Source: Aspidapion aeneum
Taxonomy: Eukaryota > Arthropoda > Insecta > Coleoptera > Brentidae
Assembly: GCA_963576565.1 (NCBI GenBank)
Contig: OY755039.1
Span: 135,015,369 to 135,079,368, forward strand
Length of the DNA stretch: 64,000 nucleotides
Reading direction: 5' to 3'
The notes under the pieces are model-generated. The model was not told where the DNA came from. It saw nothing but the letters and a program-made list of their open reading frames with translations, and searched no databases. Below are positions 53,101 to 64,000 of this stretch, one piece after another (the stretch's first letter is position 1; every line of letters begins with the position of its first letter). Position numbers and translations under genes: made by a program.

Positions 53101-53400
53101 GTAGAATTTTGATGATCTATACATGAGTGAGTGAGTGAGTGACAATTTCGACGTTTTTTGAAATTTCGTAACTACTTCAGTACTTTTGGGAATTCCATGA
53201 AACTAAACATGAAGGGATTGTTAACTCCATGGAGATCTACGACTGTGCAAAGTTTGAGATTCGTAGCTCATTCCGAAGTAGAGTTTTAGATAGGTCAAAT
53301 ATCGGATGAAATGTTTCAAGAAAAGATGGTACGGCGCGTGAACTTGGCGAGGCACTGGCGACCCCCTGGGGGCCGATTTTTGTCAATTAACCTTCCGATC

Positions 53401-54910
53401 GTTTTGGCCGACTATAAAATATTTTAGCCATAAGATTTGACCTGAAGCCCGGCAACGCCGCCGGTATAGCCTTCACAGCACCTCTTGGCAGATGATGGCG
53501 AAGAATCGCGTGGAGTGTCGTCGCACAGTGGGACCAATTGTTATAATTTAGCAGTTTTGTATTACAAGATTAAGGGGTAGTTAATCCTCAAAATTTAAAG
53601 CTAAATATTTGACTAGGTACCGATTTAAAAATTTTAAAAATATAATGTGTAAAGTAAATAAGTTTTTGAAGTCTAACTAAACAAAAATGATCGCAAATAT
53701 AAAATAAAGATAGCAGACAATTAAAAGCTGAGAGGTATTAACATATTTTCGTTCATTTAAAAAACCGCGTTTACATCAGTGCATCAATATCAAAGGTCAA
53801 GGGTTTTTTATCGCTTATTTCAGATACGACTTAACCAATTTTAATTAAATTTGGTATACATGTTTTATAAGCAATTCTTCCTTGTTAAGGCGATTTTTTT
53901 ACGCTATGACACGTACAAGTCAGGCCTAACCAGCGAAGCCGGCTATTGTTATTTTGTTAGGTTAGTTATTAATCAATTGGAATAAGAAACCGATACCTTC
54001 TTCAAGGCTTTAAATGCAAATAAAGAATAATAGGGCTTTTTTAAATTTCAAGATGGCTACTATACGCTAAAACAATATTTAATTTTGTTACACGGCTACA
54101 AAACTACTAATTTAAAAAGGCAGTCTTGGATTTATATAAATTTATATACTTTTTTTAAAAATAATTCCGCATTTTTGGATTATTTATAGTTTTCACCTGA
54201 TAGCTTAAGCCGGGATGTAGGTATAATTGTTTTTTTTCCTTTAAAATCGGTTTACTTTTAAATTTAATCACTGCTCAAAAGTCAAACTCTTCATGCAATC
54301 CAAATATAAAATAAAAATAACACCATTTTGATGGTTATATTGTTATAATTGTGAAAATGCAAACATGTACTTAATTAAAGTTTTTTTTTCAATAATAATT
54401 AATCAAACCACTTTTTAATTAATGTTTTAGTACAGTTATTCCTTAACCACCATTCTTTATGTACAATTTGTACTGAAAAATAATAAAAATTTGATCTAAT
54501 TTTAAAAATAATATTTATGTTTACTAATACTTGTCTACTTTTTAAAACTCTTGGTCATCTTTAATATGTATAACATAATGTCTAAAATACTCGTAGTAAA
54601 CACTTGTATAATGGAGTAATTAGGTCAAAAATCATAAACTTAACCGAACCAATTCAAAAAAAGTGCGGAAATTTGTAGCCTAGCCTACAAGTAGTCCCTT
54701 AGACTATTGCGCCACCGAGGAAAGCGACTTGGCCGTTCATTTAATAGGTTTAATTTTTAGATCGGAAAAAGATTTAAGTAATGGAAGATATGAGGAAACT
54801 CGTACGAGGGGGACGAGTGTGATAGAGTTTAGGTAGTCTAGATTAGTTTGCTCAAAAATACTCGTTTCTGGTTTGCTGAAGATGGGCTCCACCTGCTAGT
54901 ACCTAAAATA
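53401..54910. other. no recognised gene
   Basis: This is AT-rich DNA without domain-bearing frames. A GC-richer patch at 53440-53545 (GCCCGGCAACGCCGCC...GTGTCGTCGCACAGTG) has no inverted partner in the window and no frame. Confidence 0.45.
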
Positions 54911-54913
54911 AGT

Positions 54914-54966
54914 ACAGTCGAACCTCTATAACTCGATCCTTTCTATAACTCGAACCTTTTAAGTCG
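54914..54966. mobile_element. pogo/Tigger-like MITE fragment
   Basis: The text TACAGTCGAACCTCTATAAC and TCTATAACTCGAACC is the terminus of the family complete at 45195-45379. The other end is missing. It runs into a (TTA)n tract. Confidence 0.75.
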
Positions 54967-54974
54967 TCCCTGCA

Positions 54975-54975
54975 C

Positions 54976-55008
<33 letters not shown>
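54975..55008. repeat. (TTA)n microsatellite
   Basis: About eleven uninterrupted TTA units follow the MITE fragment. It may be the tail of a lost non-LTR element or a plain microsatellite. Confidence 0.85.
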
Positions 55009-55009
<1 letters not shown>

Positions 55010-55790
55010 ATGAAAAAAATGTCGCCGCGTACAAAAATTTTAGAAAAATTAGGCACTATTAAAAAAAAATTTTTGCTTTAAAAATAATTATTAGAAAAAA
55101 TAAATAATTACAGGAAAAATTGCAGAGACCAAAAAGTTTTCGGAAAAATAGTGGTGGAAAATGTTTCAAAATCAGACAAAGCGTATTACCTGAAGATTAC
55201 CGCATCCAAATCGATGTTTTTCGTATAGTATATAGTAGGGTTACATGTACAGTTTTTTGTAAACTAAGTGTAATGGATGTTCTTTTAGATCTGTCAATTT
55301 TTTTATTAGAAATTCGGTAGTTTTCCTTTTAAAACTAAATGTTATTAGTTTTTGGGCTTTTTTGACGGCATAATATAAGCGAGTAGGTTATGCATGTTTG
55401 AAACTTCCTGCTGAAATTAATTTGGCATTGTTGCTTATGTTTCACCTTCTTCAGATAGCATATTGGTTCTACAATTAGATTATACATTGTAATGGTTATT
55501 TATTTTAATTCAATTTACGGCTGCTATTACTAAAAAGACGGAAAACAATTAGGTACTATATAACTGAAATAAAACAGGATAAGGAATATGATGTTATATT
55601 TCTGAGAGAAAGTCGGTTAAGTATGATAACAATTTTCAGGTGTGCTGTGTACATTTGGGAACCACAAAGCGACAGAAATCATATTTTAAGTTTAATATGC
55701 TTCGTATATCTAAAACTAGGATGTGTGGCAAAGGTCAGAGTTCGCGCTACCTGCTAGTTTGTTTGGCACGCTCTTCCACTTAGGCCCATA
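55009..55790. other. no recognised gene
   Basis: AT-rich sequence. A 66-codon plus-strand frame at 55120-55320 has no domain, no neighbour in frame and no splice support. Confidence 0.45.
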
Positions 55791-55792
55791 TA

Positions 55793-56399
55793 TACAGGGT
55801 GTTTCAAAATTCAATAACATAATTTTAATGTTAAATTTCTTGAGTGATTTTAAGACAAAAAGTTCACATACACATAGGTCTACAAACGCTTAGTTTGCGA
55901 GAAAATATGTTTTGTTTATTTTGATATAGTCGCCATGCCATACCGAAGCATTTTTTATTTTGATGATAGCAGTCTTTGGTGCAAAAGCGTTTTTTTTAAA
56001 CGGTTAGAGATGCGAAAAAATTGCAAGAGACAAAAAAGTTTGCAAACGAAACAAGGATTTCATTTTTTTTTAGAATCTACCAGTGGCTTACAACAAAAAA
56101 TTATCCCAGGAAAAGGGTGACATGACTCCTGAAAAAGTATCACCTTGTAGATTTTTACTATCGTTTGGCATGTCATATAGCCTACTGACAACAGCTAAAT
56201 ATTCGTCTTAAATTTGAGCTGCATATCTCAAAAACTGCACGGGCTGTAAATAAAAAACTAAAAAATATATGAAATTTTAACACCCTGTATCTTAAAAACT
56301 AAGCGTTTGCGTGTCTATGTTTATAAAAATTTTTTGACTTACAATTACTTAAGGAATTTAAAACTAAAATTAATTTATTGAATTTTGAAACACCTTGTA
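55793..56399. mobile_element. TA-flanked MITE (TACAGGGTGTTTC ends)
   Basis: The termini TACAGGGTGTTTCAAAATTC and the complement of GAATTTTGAAACACCTTGTA pair over about 27 bp and are flanked by TA. Inner inverted text (AAACGCTTAGTTT near 55886, AACTAAGCGTTTG near 56297) extends the arms. The small frame inside (55935-56120) is not a transposase. Half-sites of similar type are at 9666 and 62252. Confidence 0.78.
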
Positions 56400-56401
56400 T
56401 A

Positions 56402-57379
56402 AATAAAAAATTGTATACAATCCGATTTGAATTAGAAATTCAGTAGAAAAAAAGCTGTGTACTAAGTAAAACATAGTACATACATAAGTTTAAAATACAT
56501 ATTTAAGTCCTACAAGTTTCTTAAACCATTGTTGCAACTCTTTTGTTATTATTGTGGAAATCATGTTCCACAACGGCACATAATTTTTTATTATTTTTAA
56601 AAACATTTTTTGTATGAGAAGAGGACACTCTGATCTACCTTTTATATTTCACCATAAAAATTTCGTTGAGCCTTTATTTATGGAAAATAAAAACGTGGTC
56701 TGGTTTATTTAGGAAAATACCTGTTATGTCTGATCGCGGACACATTCCCCTACTCAAATGCAAAAGTGAGTTTTAAAAAGTTATGTCATATCATTAAATA
56801 AAAATCTTCAGTCCTTATGATATCGGACGGGGGGCAGATTGTGGTAGGTTGGTTGTGAGGGGGCTGGTTATGGGGGGAGGGAAATCTCTCACTTTACCCC
56901 TTACCATAGAAATACAGGCAGTTATTCTTTTTGTGTAGGAATCTATTAGTATATTATTATTAAATTACAAAAACAGCAATTAAAGTAAAATGATGTTTTC
57001 TTTTTCTAGGGGAGCTTAATTTTTTATAATGAGTCACTTAATTATGTCACTAAAATTCTAGAAAAAACAGAGCAGGAAGGCTTAGTCCGCATGTTATTTG
57101 TGGACTTGGTCAGCGCCCCTGTATGATAATGCTCATTTCGTTTGAAGGGGGCTAATTTTGATCTTAGAGGCTTACCCCCCTCCCCCAAGCTACTTCCTGG
57201 GCGCATAAATATACATTCATTCCATTCTTTCAAAAAATTTTGGTTTTGTTAATATCTTGTTTTACTTGATATCTGATTTGGCCCACTGTGACGTCATTAC
57301 ATCATCGAACGGCCGTCAGTCTGCTCATTAAAAAATAAACACAAATCCCTTTGGTGTTCTGTACACAAAAGTGGGTTAG
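56402..57379. other. no recognised gene
   Basis: AT-rich, with a G-rich patch at 56828-56885 (GGACGGGGGGCAGATTGTGG..., GGGGGGAGGG) that could form a G-quadruplex on the plus strand. No coding evidence. Confidence 0.45.
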
Positions 57380-58369
57380 GTGCAACGATTATAAACACAC
57401 AGAATTGCCTATCGGCTCGATTCTTTTAGCGGTAGGCAGCGCCTTGCTTACGTCACTAGTGGACCTCTGCTCAGCGCGCTTCATATAATACACATTGCAA
57501 TCGTGGGTTTTTCCCGCATTTTTCTTGCTTATTTGCAACCAAATTTTTTATTCGTGTTAGTAAACATAATTAACAATTTCATTTATTCAAAACAAATGAT
57601 TTGATAAATCAAGAGTTTGCTCTGAGAGCTGAATTTTCCTACCAGACGATATGTTGGAGTTTGTTTTTTAAATAGTTGAAAGTTTTAGAATAGAAGTAGG
57701 ATTTTTTTAAAAAGTTTAATCAATTTAAATCATTAGATGTATAATTTATTGTTTTTGTTGCCGATATAATAAAATACACTTATATTATGCAGTAACAAAA
57801 AGGTATTTATTTGATATTTCAGATCTAAAATTGCAATATTTATCATATTATTATATCAAAAACCAGTCAGTTTTTGGAGAAAACAGCCAAATAAGATGTG
57901 TTTTTCAACTTCTTATGCTTTAAATCAATAGATTTTTATAAGTTTTTTTTCAAATTATTTACATTGTTTGTATTATGAGATGTTTTTATCCCACCCAGCG
58001 CCCGTTTTCACTCCTTCTTCTGTAACATGTTTCTGAAAACTTCTATAAAGAGACTAAAAAAACTTAATAAAAAAACTGAAACCAAACTTGGAGAAACTGT
58101 CTACAAAATAAACTTTCCAATAATCAGTTTAATAAAAGAAGTACGTTTGCGGCATAATTACCAATTTTCTTTAATGTGAATAATTTAATAAGCAAGGAGT
58201 TTCCAAAAATCAAAAAAAAAAATTAAAAGTTTATATAAATATAATAATATAAAAGTATATATATTTATATTTCTACACTGAAAGGGAACACAAAGCTTTT
58301 ATTTCAACAAAAAATTGTGCTTTCTTTATATCAATTCACTTAATTCACATTTATAAAGGTTTATCATAA

Positions 58370-58725
58370 CAAAAATATTTCATGTAAAAAACAGCCAAGT
58401 ACGCGAAAGTGGTCTTCCATAAAAAGAATTGAGATAAAAGTAAAGCCAAGGTTTACAATACAAATTTCAAAATGAATGGTTCTTACTAGTTTGGAATTTT
58501 TTTTTAAAACTTTGCTATTCCAGCCAAACTTCTTTACGTTCAATTTCCTAAGAGTCATTTGCAGCCGTAATAGCCAAGAAAAACATTTCCAAGCTAGTAA
58601 GAACCATTCATTTTAAAATTTGTATTCTAGAACTTGGCTTTACTTTTATCTCAATTCTTTTTACGGAATACCACTTTCGCGTACTTGGCTTTTTTTACAT
58701 GAAATGTTTTTGTTATGATTTCACT
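58370..58725. repeat. long hairpin, copy 3
   Basis: The arms are about 58375-58520 and 58575-58720, with GCCAAGTACGCGAAAGTGG and its complement as anchors. It is the same fold as at 25.0 and 52.1 kb. Confidence 0.82.
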
Positions 58726-58849
58726 GCTTTTTTAAAGGATTTGGATAATATTTAAGTTTTAAAGTAGTAAAATATACGGGATATTGTTCAAAACTTTTGC
58801 AATGCCTTATTAAAAATGTTGAGTTTTTTTTTTATTTTCCTATGGTTTT

Positions 58850-59410
58850 ATCATAGTTCTTATCAGCCTTCTAAAGCTCAGCTCTCTAGTGTTCCTGGAA
58901 GTAGGCAATGTTAATTTTACATAACTTTACATTTATAGGGAAGGAAAGTAAATTAAAATCTTAGCGTTTTCTTCAAAAGCTCAGCTTTCTAGAGTTTCTG
59001 GAAGTGGACAATGCTAATTTACATAACTTTACATTTATAGGGGAGGGAAGTTAATTAAACTTTGGGGTTTTTTAATTTTCTTTTATAGTCTTATCATAGT
59101 TACTATCGGCCTTCCAAAGCTCAGCTCTCTAGCGTGTCCGGAAGTGGGCAATGTTACTTTTACATTACTTTACATTTATAGGGGAGGAAAGTAAATTATA
59201 ATTTTGGGGTTTTTAAATTTTTTTCTATAGTTTTATCATAGTTCCTATCAGTCTGCCATTTCTGGAAGTGGGCAATGTTACTTTTACATAACTTTACATG
59301 TATAGGGGAGGGAAGTAAATTAGAATTTTGGGGTGTTTTGATTTTTTTCAGGGGTTTGGCAGACTTATGTCTGCCAAATTTCAGCTTTGTAGCATGTCTG
59401 GAAGTACAGT
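58850..59410. repeat. tandem array of ~140-bp units, array T3
   Basis: It has about five units like those of T1 and T2, of which two are internally deleted (58975 and 59260). Confidence 0.8.
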
Positions 59411-60005
59411 AGAATTTTGATGATCTATACATGAGTGAGTGAGTGAGTGAAAATTTCGACGTTTTTTGAAATTTCGTAACTTCAGTACTTTTGGGAGTTC
59501 CATGAAACTAAACATGAAGGGATTGTTAACTCCATGGAGATCTACTATTCCGAAGTAGAGTTTTAGATAGGTCAAGTAATGTTTCAAGAACTTGGCGAGG
59601 CACGGCTGTGCCCTCAGATTTACCTCCTAAATAGTCAACCACACCGTCAAATAAATGATAAAACGCAAAAAAACGGAGGTAAAAACGTCAAAAACACCTT
59701 AAAATCACACGAACTCTGAATACAAACAAAGCAACTGGTCCGCTGGTGACGTAAGCAGACACTGTTCGTCTCGCTGACAGCTATATGCACCGTAGAAAAG
59801 TAATCCGGATGAAGCTTTTATCGCGATTAAATTCGATTTTTGATATGCACCGCGCCGCTTAAACCTGAAATACCGGCTTAAGCCTAAGCGTCCAATTTTC
59901 TAGGCTTAATCCGGCTTGGGCTGATTCTAACCTAGGTTTTTGGTTGAAGCACCGCCGAAAAATGTCAGTTTTTTTTAAATTTTTCCGTAAAAAAGTAATA
60001 TAAAA

Positions 60006-63000
60006 ATGAATGTTGAGGAAGAAATGTTGGTAGAAGATGATCTATCTAGCAAAATATCTATTTTAGAAATTCTGGACTTCGGATTCCCAAGGCGGCAGTA
60101 TTTAAGGGAGGAATATTTCGATATTCTGGATAATCTAACCTTCTTTAAGCGTTTTAGGCTTGCCAAGCCTACAGTGCTTAATATTTTGGAGCCTTTGGAG
60201 GAAATATTAGAATATGATAATGATTTGTAAGTACCTTTAGCTGTTATTTGTTAGTGAGTTTAAGTTAGGGTAACCATTCATTCCCCACAGACTTACTAGG
60301 CTATGCCTCATTAAAAAGTATCCTCTTAGGTCTCCCCCATTGGCTTAAATCTTCATATTCCCTTAAAACAGACAAACACATAATTTTCCAGAAAATGTTT
60401 AGGTACAGTTTAGGTACTTTTAAAAAATTCTCCTGCAGCACCAGTCTTTAATATTTTCTTTCATTTTTGTCTGAAGTACCTACCCACATAGCACAAAAAT
60501 CACATCAACATTAAATTAATGTGAACAAAATAACAAAGTTTTTTTTTACTTGAAAACAACCTCATTCCATGAAATATTTATTTTGTTAAATCTACATGCT
60601 TAAAGATAACTTAAAAACAAGGAGAAATCAAGTTATAAAAATGTAATTTTTGTTGAAGTTTCAGGTACTCTGTATTTTCATGTACCAAATTCACACTTGA
60701 AAAGTCCTCCACAACATGCTCTAAAACGCCACTAGATTAAGACTTGTGAAACCTACTAACTTTCTGTGTCTTTTTTGGTCACATTTTTTTAATAACATTT
60801 TTTTAACTTAAAAGAGATGCACACTTCAAGACAATTTTAAAGATGGCACTCAAGGCAAGACAAAATATCTATATACATTATGTTTTTTTTAAAAGCTAAA
60901 CAAGATTTTTTCACATTAAACACTTTCACAGAATATTAATGTGTCTTTATCAGGTTAATAACAGATGCGTCGTGATCGTGAAGGATCAGGGATCAGTTCC
61001 TTAACAGATTTTTGGAGTTTAGAGGCCAAAGCAGTGCCTGATAGATTTCGTCAACGTGAAAAATGCCGACAATAGGTGGCGCTGCTGCTAGTAAAATCTC
61101 AAAAATATTCGGTAGAAAAGCCATGCAAGTCGCGTTTTAAAATTCGTCTAGAAAAGGCGTGAATCTAATGTGATTTTAACGTTGATAAAAATCACTTGAA
61201 ACTAACGTAAAAACATTGCTGTTTTAATTTCATAATGGCGTTATTACAACGCAGTTTTTAGCAACATTATTTTTTATAACGTTAATGAATGACCTATTAA
61301 GCTTGTTTTCATATATGAAATAAACGTTTTTTTTCTAGCAGCTTTTAAAATCAATGTCTTTTTTCCTACACCTTTTTTACGTGTTAAACATGTGATTGTG
61401 CTATGTGGGTATTTTTTTTAATTTTTGCCTGCAACTCAAACATTTTTTTTGTGGGTGTTACTGTTTTCTTGAAATGATGCAAATCTGCCTGTGATTATAT
61501 TTTGTATACCTACCCTTTACCTATACCTATAGTGAAAAATCAATTTAAATCCAGATTCCATATTTTTTTTAGAAATAACTCAGTGTCTCCCATGAACCAG
61601 CTACTTGCTACATTACGGTTTTACGCATGTGGAACTCATCAAGATGCCATTGGGGACTATATGGGGATGCACCAGAGCACGGCATCAAGGATAATTAAAA
61701 GGGTGTCTCATGCAGTGGCTGGACTGAGGCCTGTACATATAATTATGCCATTGGAAAATGAATTGATACATGTTCAAAGTCAATTCTATCAAATAGATCA
61801 CTTCCCATCTGTAATGGGGTGTGTTGATGGAACACATGTGCGAATTAAATCACCAGGTAACTTTTAGTACCTTATTGCACCTTGCAAAAAATATCTACTG
61901 AATATCCCTATTATTGCACTATATTATTATCAGTAACATAAATAAGTGTGTTTAAAAAACATTCATTCTAATACCTATTTTTTTTAGGGGGACAGGATGC
62001 TGAGATTTATAGAAATAGAAAATCATATTTTTCAGTAAACACACAAATAATTTGTGATGCAGATCTACATATTCGAAATATTGTAGCAAGGTGGCCAGGG
62101 TCGGCTCATGATATGACTATATTTAACCATAGTAACATAAGAACAAGGATTGAAAGAGGGGATTTCCCTAATAGTATCCTTCTTGGTAAGTCTTATATAT
62201 ATTTGCTGCTACACTTGTGGCATCATAAAAGTGGTACATGATATTATTGAGACACCCTGTATATACTAAAACAGCATGGGTTGTTTGGGTCACCTTCAGA
62301 TAAACCACTAGATAAGCAGGCTTTTTAAATAAACTAATATTTTAAGATAGAATATTCATGTGAAAACCAAACATAAAAACTCTTGTTTAGATAAAGGTTG
62401 GACAAACAACCCTAAAAAAGATACAGGTAGTTTTTGAACAAGCTTGGCTGGAGAGTGGCAATCAGCTCTGGTCATTCATTTCGTGACAACGGAATAGATT
62501 CACGTAATAACTTACAAACTTTATGTTTTATAAAGAAAAAAGTAAATATTGCCATATAAACAAAGCCTATTTTTGTGCCTTGGGTTTTACATAAAATGGC
62601 TAAATATAAGTATAAGAAAGCTTAAGGCAATCTACAGTCCGTATAATACCCTATTTTGTTAAAGGTTTGACACATGAACTGTCACATTGAATTGATTTTT
62701 TTTAGGAGATGGTGGCTATGGTGTGCGACCGTACCTTCTAAGCCCCCTGACCAATCCAAGAAGTGAAGCCGAAACTAGGTACAATAGATCGCAAATTAAA
62801 ACCAGGAACACCATAGAAAGGACAATTGGTGTATGGAAGTCCAGGTTTTTGGCTTTGCTCTATGGTTTGAGGTGTAAACTTGAAACCGCCCAAACTATTA
62901 TTGTTGCAACTGCTGTGCTACACAATATTGCGAGAGCAATGAATGAACCAGAGGCTCCATTGCCCGATGAACTAAACCAACAAGAACTGGATTATCTACT

Positions 63001-63100
63001 GGAATTAGGAAACATTCCAGTCGTTGCAGACGTTGAAAACATCGCTAATTTTCATATGCATAGAAGAAATTTAATCAACAATTTCTTTGCTAATTTGTAA
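60006..63100 (+). CDS. HARBI1-like: HARBI1-like DDE nuclease (PIF/Harbinger transposase or domesticated derivative)
   Basis: Four exons (60006-60226, 61573-61856, 61988-62185, 62706-63100) join in frame with consensus GT-AG sites and give 365 residues, close to HARBI1 (about 350). The ATG at 60006 follows an A-rich context and opens an acidic start (MNVEEEMLVEDD). Residues 75-90 read NNSVSPMNQLLATLRF, the family's entry to the catalytic fold. The DDE triad is seen as MGCVDGTHV (D159), PGSAHDMTIF (D210) and RNTIERTIGVWKSRF (E272), with GDGGYGVRPYLLSPL before the last. All three are present and there is no stop, so selection has kept it or it is young. AATAAA follows the stop by 22 bases. I saw no terminal inverted repeats around it and no MADF/Myb partner next to it, which leaves both a transposon and a domesticated gene open. 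Confidence 0.9.
60483..61409. mobile_element. TA-flanked MITE in intron 1 of the HARBI1-like gene
   Basis: CCCACATAGCACA (60483) and TGTGCTATGTGGG (61409) are perfect inverted repeats bounded by TA, with ATCACAT/ATGTGATT next to them. The 927-bp element makes up most of intron 1 and carries no gene. The splice sites lie outside it. Confidence 0.8.
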
Positions 63101-63515
63101 TTTTTTTCAATGAGCAGTTAAAATAAAACATGGTTTAAAAAAATATAAATTATATATTATCTTTAAGAACAAAATTTAACATTTTAAAGAACAAAAGACT
63201 TCTATTCTCTAACAACAAAAAAAAACAGAACATTAATGAAATGATCATATTTTTTTGTCAGTAGTAAATGATCCAGATGCTTTTAACGCTTGTTTTAAGG
63301 TTCACATTTCTGTTATCAAAAAACAGGATCATATCATAGAGCTCTAACGGTTTAAATAAAACATTTATGTGAACATATACGTACATACATAGAACTTAAC
63401 TAATGTTTAGGAACAAATATTTCGCCTAAAACTACAAATATTACCTATAATACTGTTGCCAATGAGATCGATTACTCCAAGACTGTTACGTAGGTACCTA
63501 AAAAATATGTTTTAT
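63101..63515. other. 3' flank of the HARBI1-like gene
   Basis: AATAAA at 63122-63127 is the likely poly(A) signal. The rest is AT-rich and without recognised features up to the tandem-repeat element. Confidence 0.6.
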
Positions 63516-64000
63516 TAGCTCACACTACTACTATACTATAGTCTGTCTCTGTCTGTCTGTCTCTATCTGTCTGTCTGTCTCTGTCTGTTTGTCTCTGTCT
63601 GTCTGTCTGTCTGTCTCTGTCTGTCTGTCTCTCTGTCTGTCTGTCTCTGTCTGTCTGTAAGTTTAACACAAGGCTAATCCCCCACCCCCTTGAGTGTTAC
63701 GTAATTTAAGAATGGTCATTAGGAGTAAGTATAAAATAAAACCCTACTAAATATAAAATAAAATACTCTGCCAATATATGGGCCCCTAAGCTCACACTAG
63801 GTACCATAGTTATAGTGTACGTGTGAGCTAATATAATTAAAAACTGAAATATATTTTATTCAACTCCAGACTAAATTACCTTTCATTTGATAACACACAA
63901 GCCATGTTTTAAATTAAACTCAAATTTTTGAAATCTACCCCCACCCTTAAAAAAAACAAAAACTAAAATGTATTTTGTTTAACTCCAGATTCAATTACCT
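63516..64000. mobile_element. tandem-repeat element, copy H5 (two parts, cut by window edge)
   Basis: A TTAGCTCACACTACTACTA start with a long TCTG/TCTC microsatellite (63541-63659) is followed by about 100 unrelated bases. Then, from 63764, comes the other end in opposite orientation (ATACTCTGCC ... AGCTCACAC hairpin, first ~110-bp repeats) up to the window end. The arrangement looks like two incomplete copies lying together. Confidence 0.65.
63541..63659 (+). repeat. (TCTG)n/(TCTC)n microsatellite
   Basis: About 120 bases of GTCTGTCTGTCTCTG-type units. The much shorter tract at the same place in other copies of this element shows that it expanded here. Confidence 0.9.

Larger units (their letters stand above)
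51155..53400. mobile_element. hairpin-plus-minisatellite element, copy 2
   Basis: It starts ACGATTATAAACAGACAGG, then has about 0.9 kb shared closely with copy 3, the hairpin, the ~140-bp array and an end region with GATGATCTATACATGAGTGA. It lies directly beside the Mutator-like element. Near the left end of the family TTACGTCACTGGTGGACC can be read, and its inverse GGTCCGCTGGTGACGTAA ends copy 3, so the family has subterminal inverted repeats. Confidence 0.65.
57380..59780. mobile_element. hairpin-plus-minisatellite element, copy 3
   Basis: It follows copy 2 (51155-53400) through nearly its whole length: start ACGATTATAAACACACAG, shared 0.9 kb, hairpin, five-unit array and end region. It also carries an extra segment at 58275-58370 (CTGAAAGGGAACACAAAGC). 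Subterminal TTACGTCACTAGTGGACC at 57449 is matched in inverse by GGTCCGCTGGTGACGTAA near 59740. Confidence 0.65.

Noticed and set aside
63516..63660. Regular spaced repeat as a possible CRISPR-like array
   Set aside because: It is a simple TCTG microsatellite without spacers, in an insect-type sequence.

Overview
The window is a stretch of AT-rich insect nuclear DNA. The evidence is a split C2H2 gene with phase-consistent GT-AG introns, jockey-, I/LOA/R1- and BEL/Pao-type retroelements, many TA-, TTA/TAA- and 8-bp-flanked DNA-transposon derivatives, and several short TTAGG-type motifs. The order is not fixed; a large, repeat-rich insect genome such as a beetle fits, but that is a guess. No rRNA, tRNA, CRISPR array or prokaryotic-style gene was seen.

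One host gene dominates the left part. It is a minus-strand orthologue of ZNF143/ZNF76 (Staf), the activator of snRNA and many Pol II promoters. Five exons were recovered between 25002 and 5941. They join in phase into a conserved QLEDG activation motif and exactly seven C2H2 fingers. Its introns (3 to 8 kb) are packed with transposons: a BEL/Pao gag relic, jockey fragments, a dimeric tandem-repeat element, mariner-like elements with TA target sites, and a 407-bp retrotransposon stub with a target-site duplication. The first coding exon was not found.

From 25 to 34 kb the sequence is almost entirely repeats: a long hairpin plus minisatellite, a tandem duplication carrying a hAT MITE in only one copy, a 1.9 kb multi-module palindrome, and a foldback element with a hAT MITE inside. 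A possible last exon of an unknown minus-strand gene is at 27251-27404.

From 34.2 to 44.7 kb lies a tandem duplication of a 3.1 kb unit. Each copy holds a small minus-strand gene for a Zeste/MSANTD-type Myb/SANT-like DNA-binding protein. Copy A was later split by a 4.27 kb RNase H-bearing non-LTR retrotransposon with a 13-bp target-site duplication. Copy B keeps the empty site.

From 44.7 to 47.1 kb is a nest of MITEs and a deleted PIF/Harbinger element that still has remnants of both its genes. From 47.4 to 51.1 kb is a 3.7 kb foldback element with 0.88 kb inverted repeats and a 9-bp target duplication (Mutator-like). Two copies of a hairpin-plus-minisatellite element follow at 51.2-53.4 and 57.4-59.8 kb.

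At the right end a four-exon HARBI1-like DDE nuclease gene (60006-63100, 365 aa) has an open frame, all three catalytic residues and a close poly(A) signal. It could be a live transposase or a domesticated gene. The window ends inside another copy of the tandem-repeat element.
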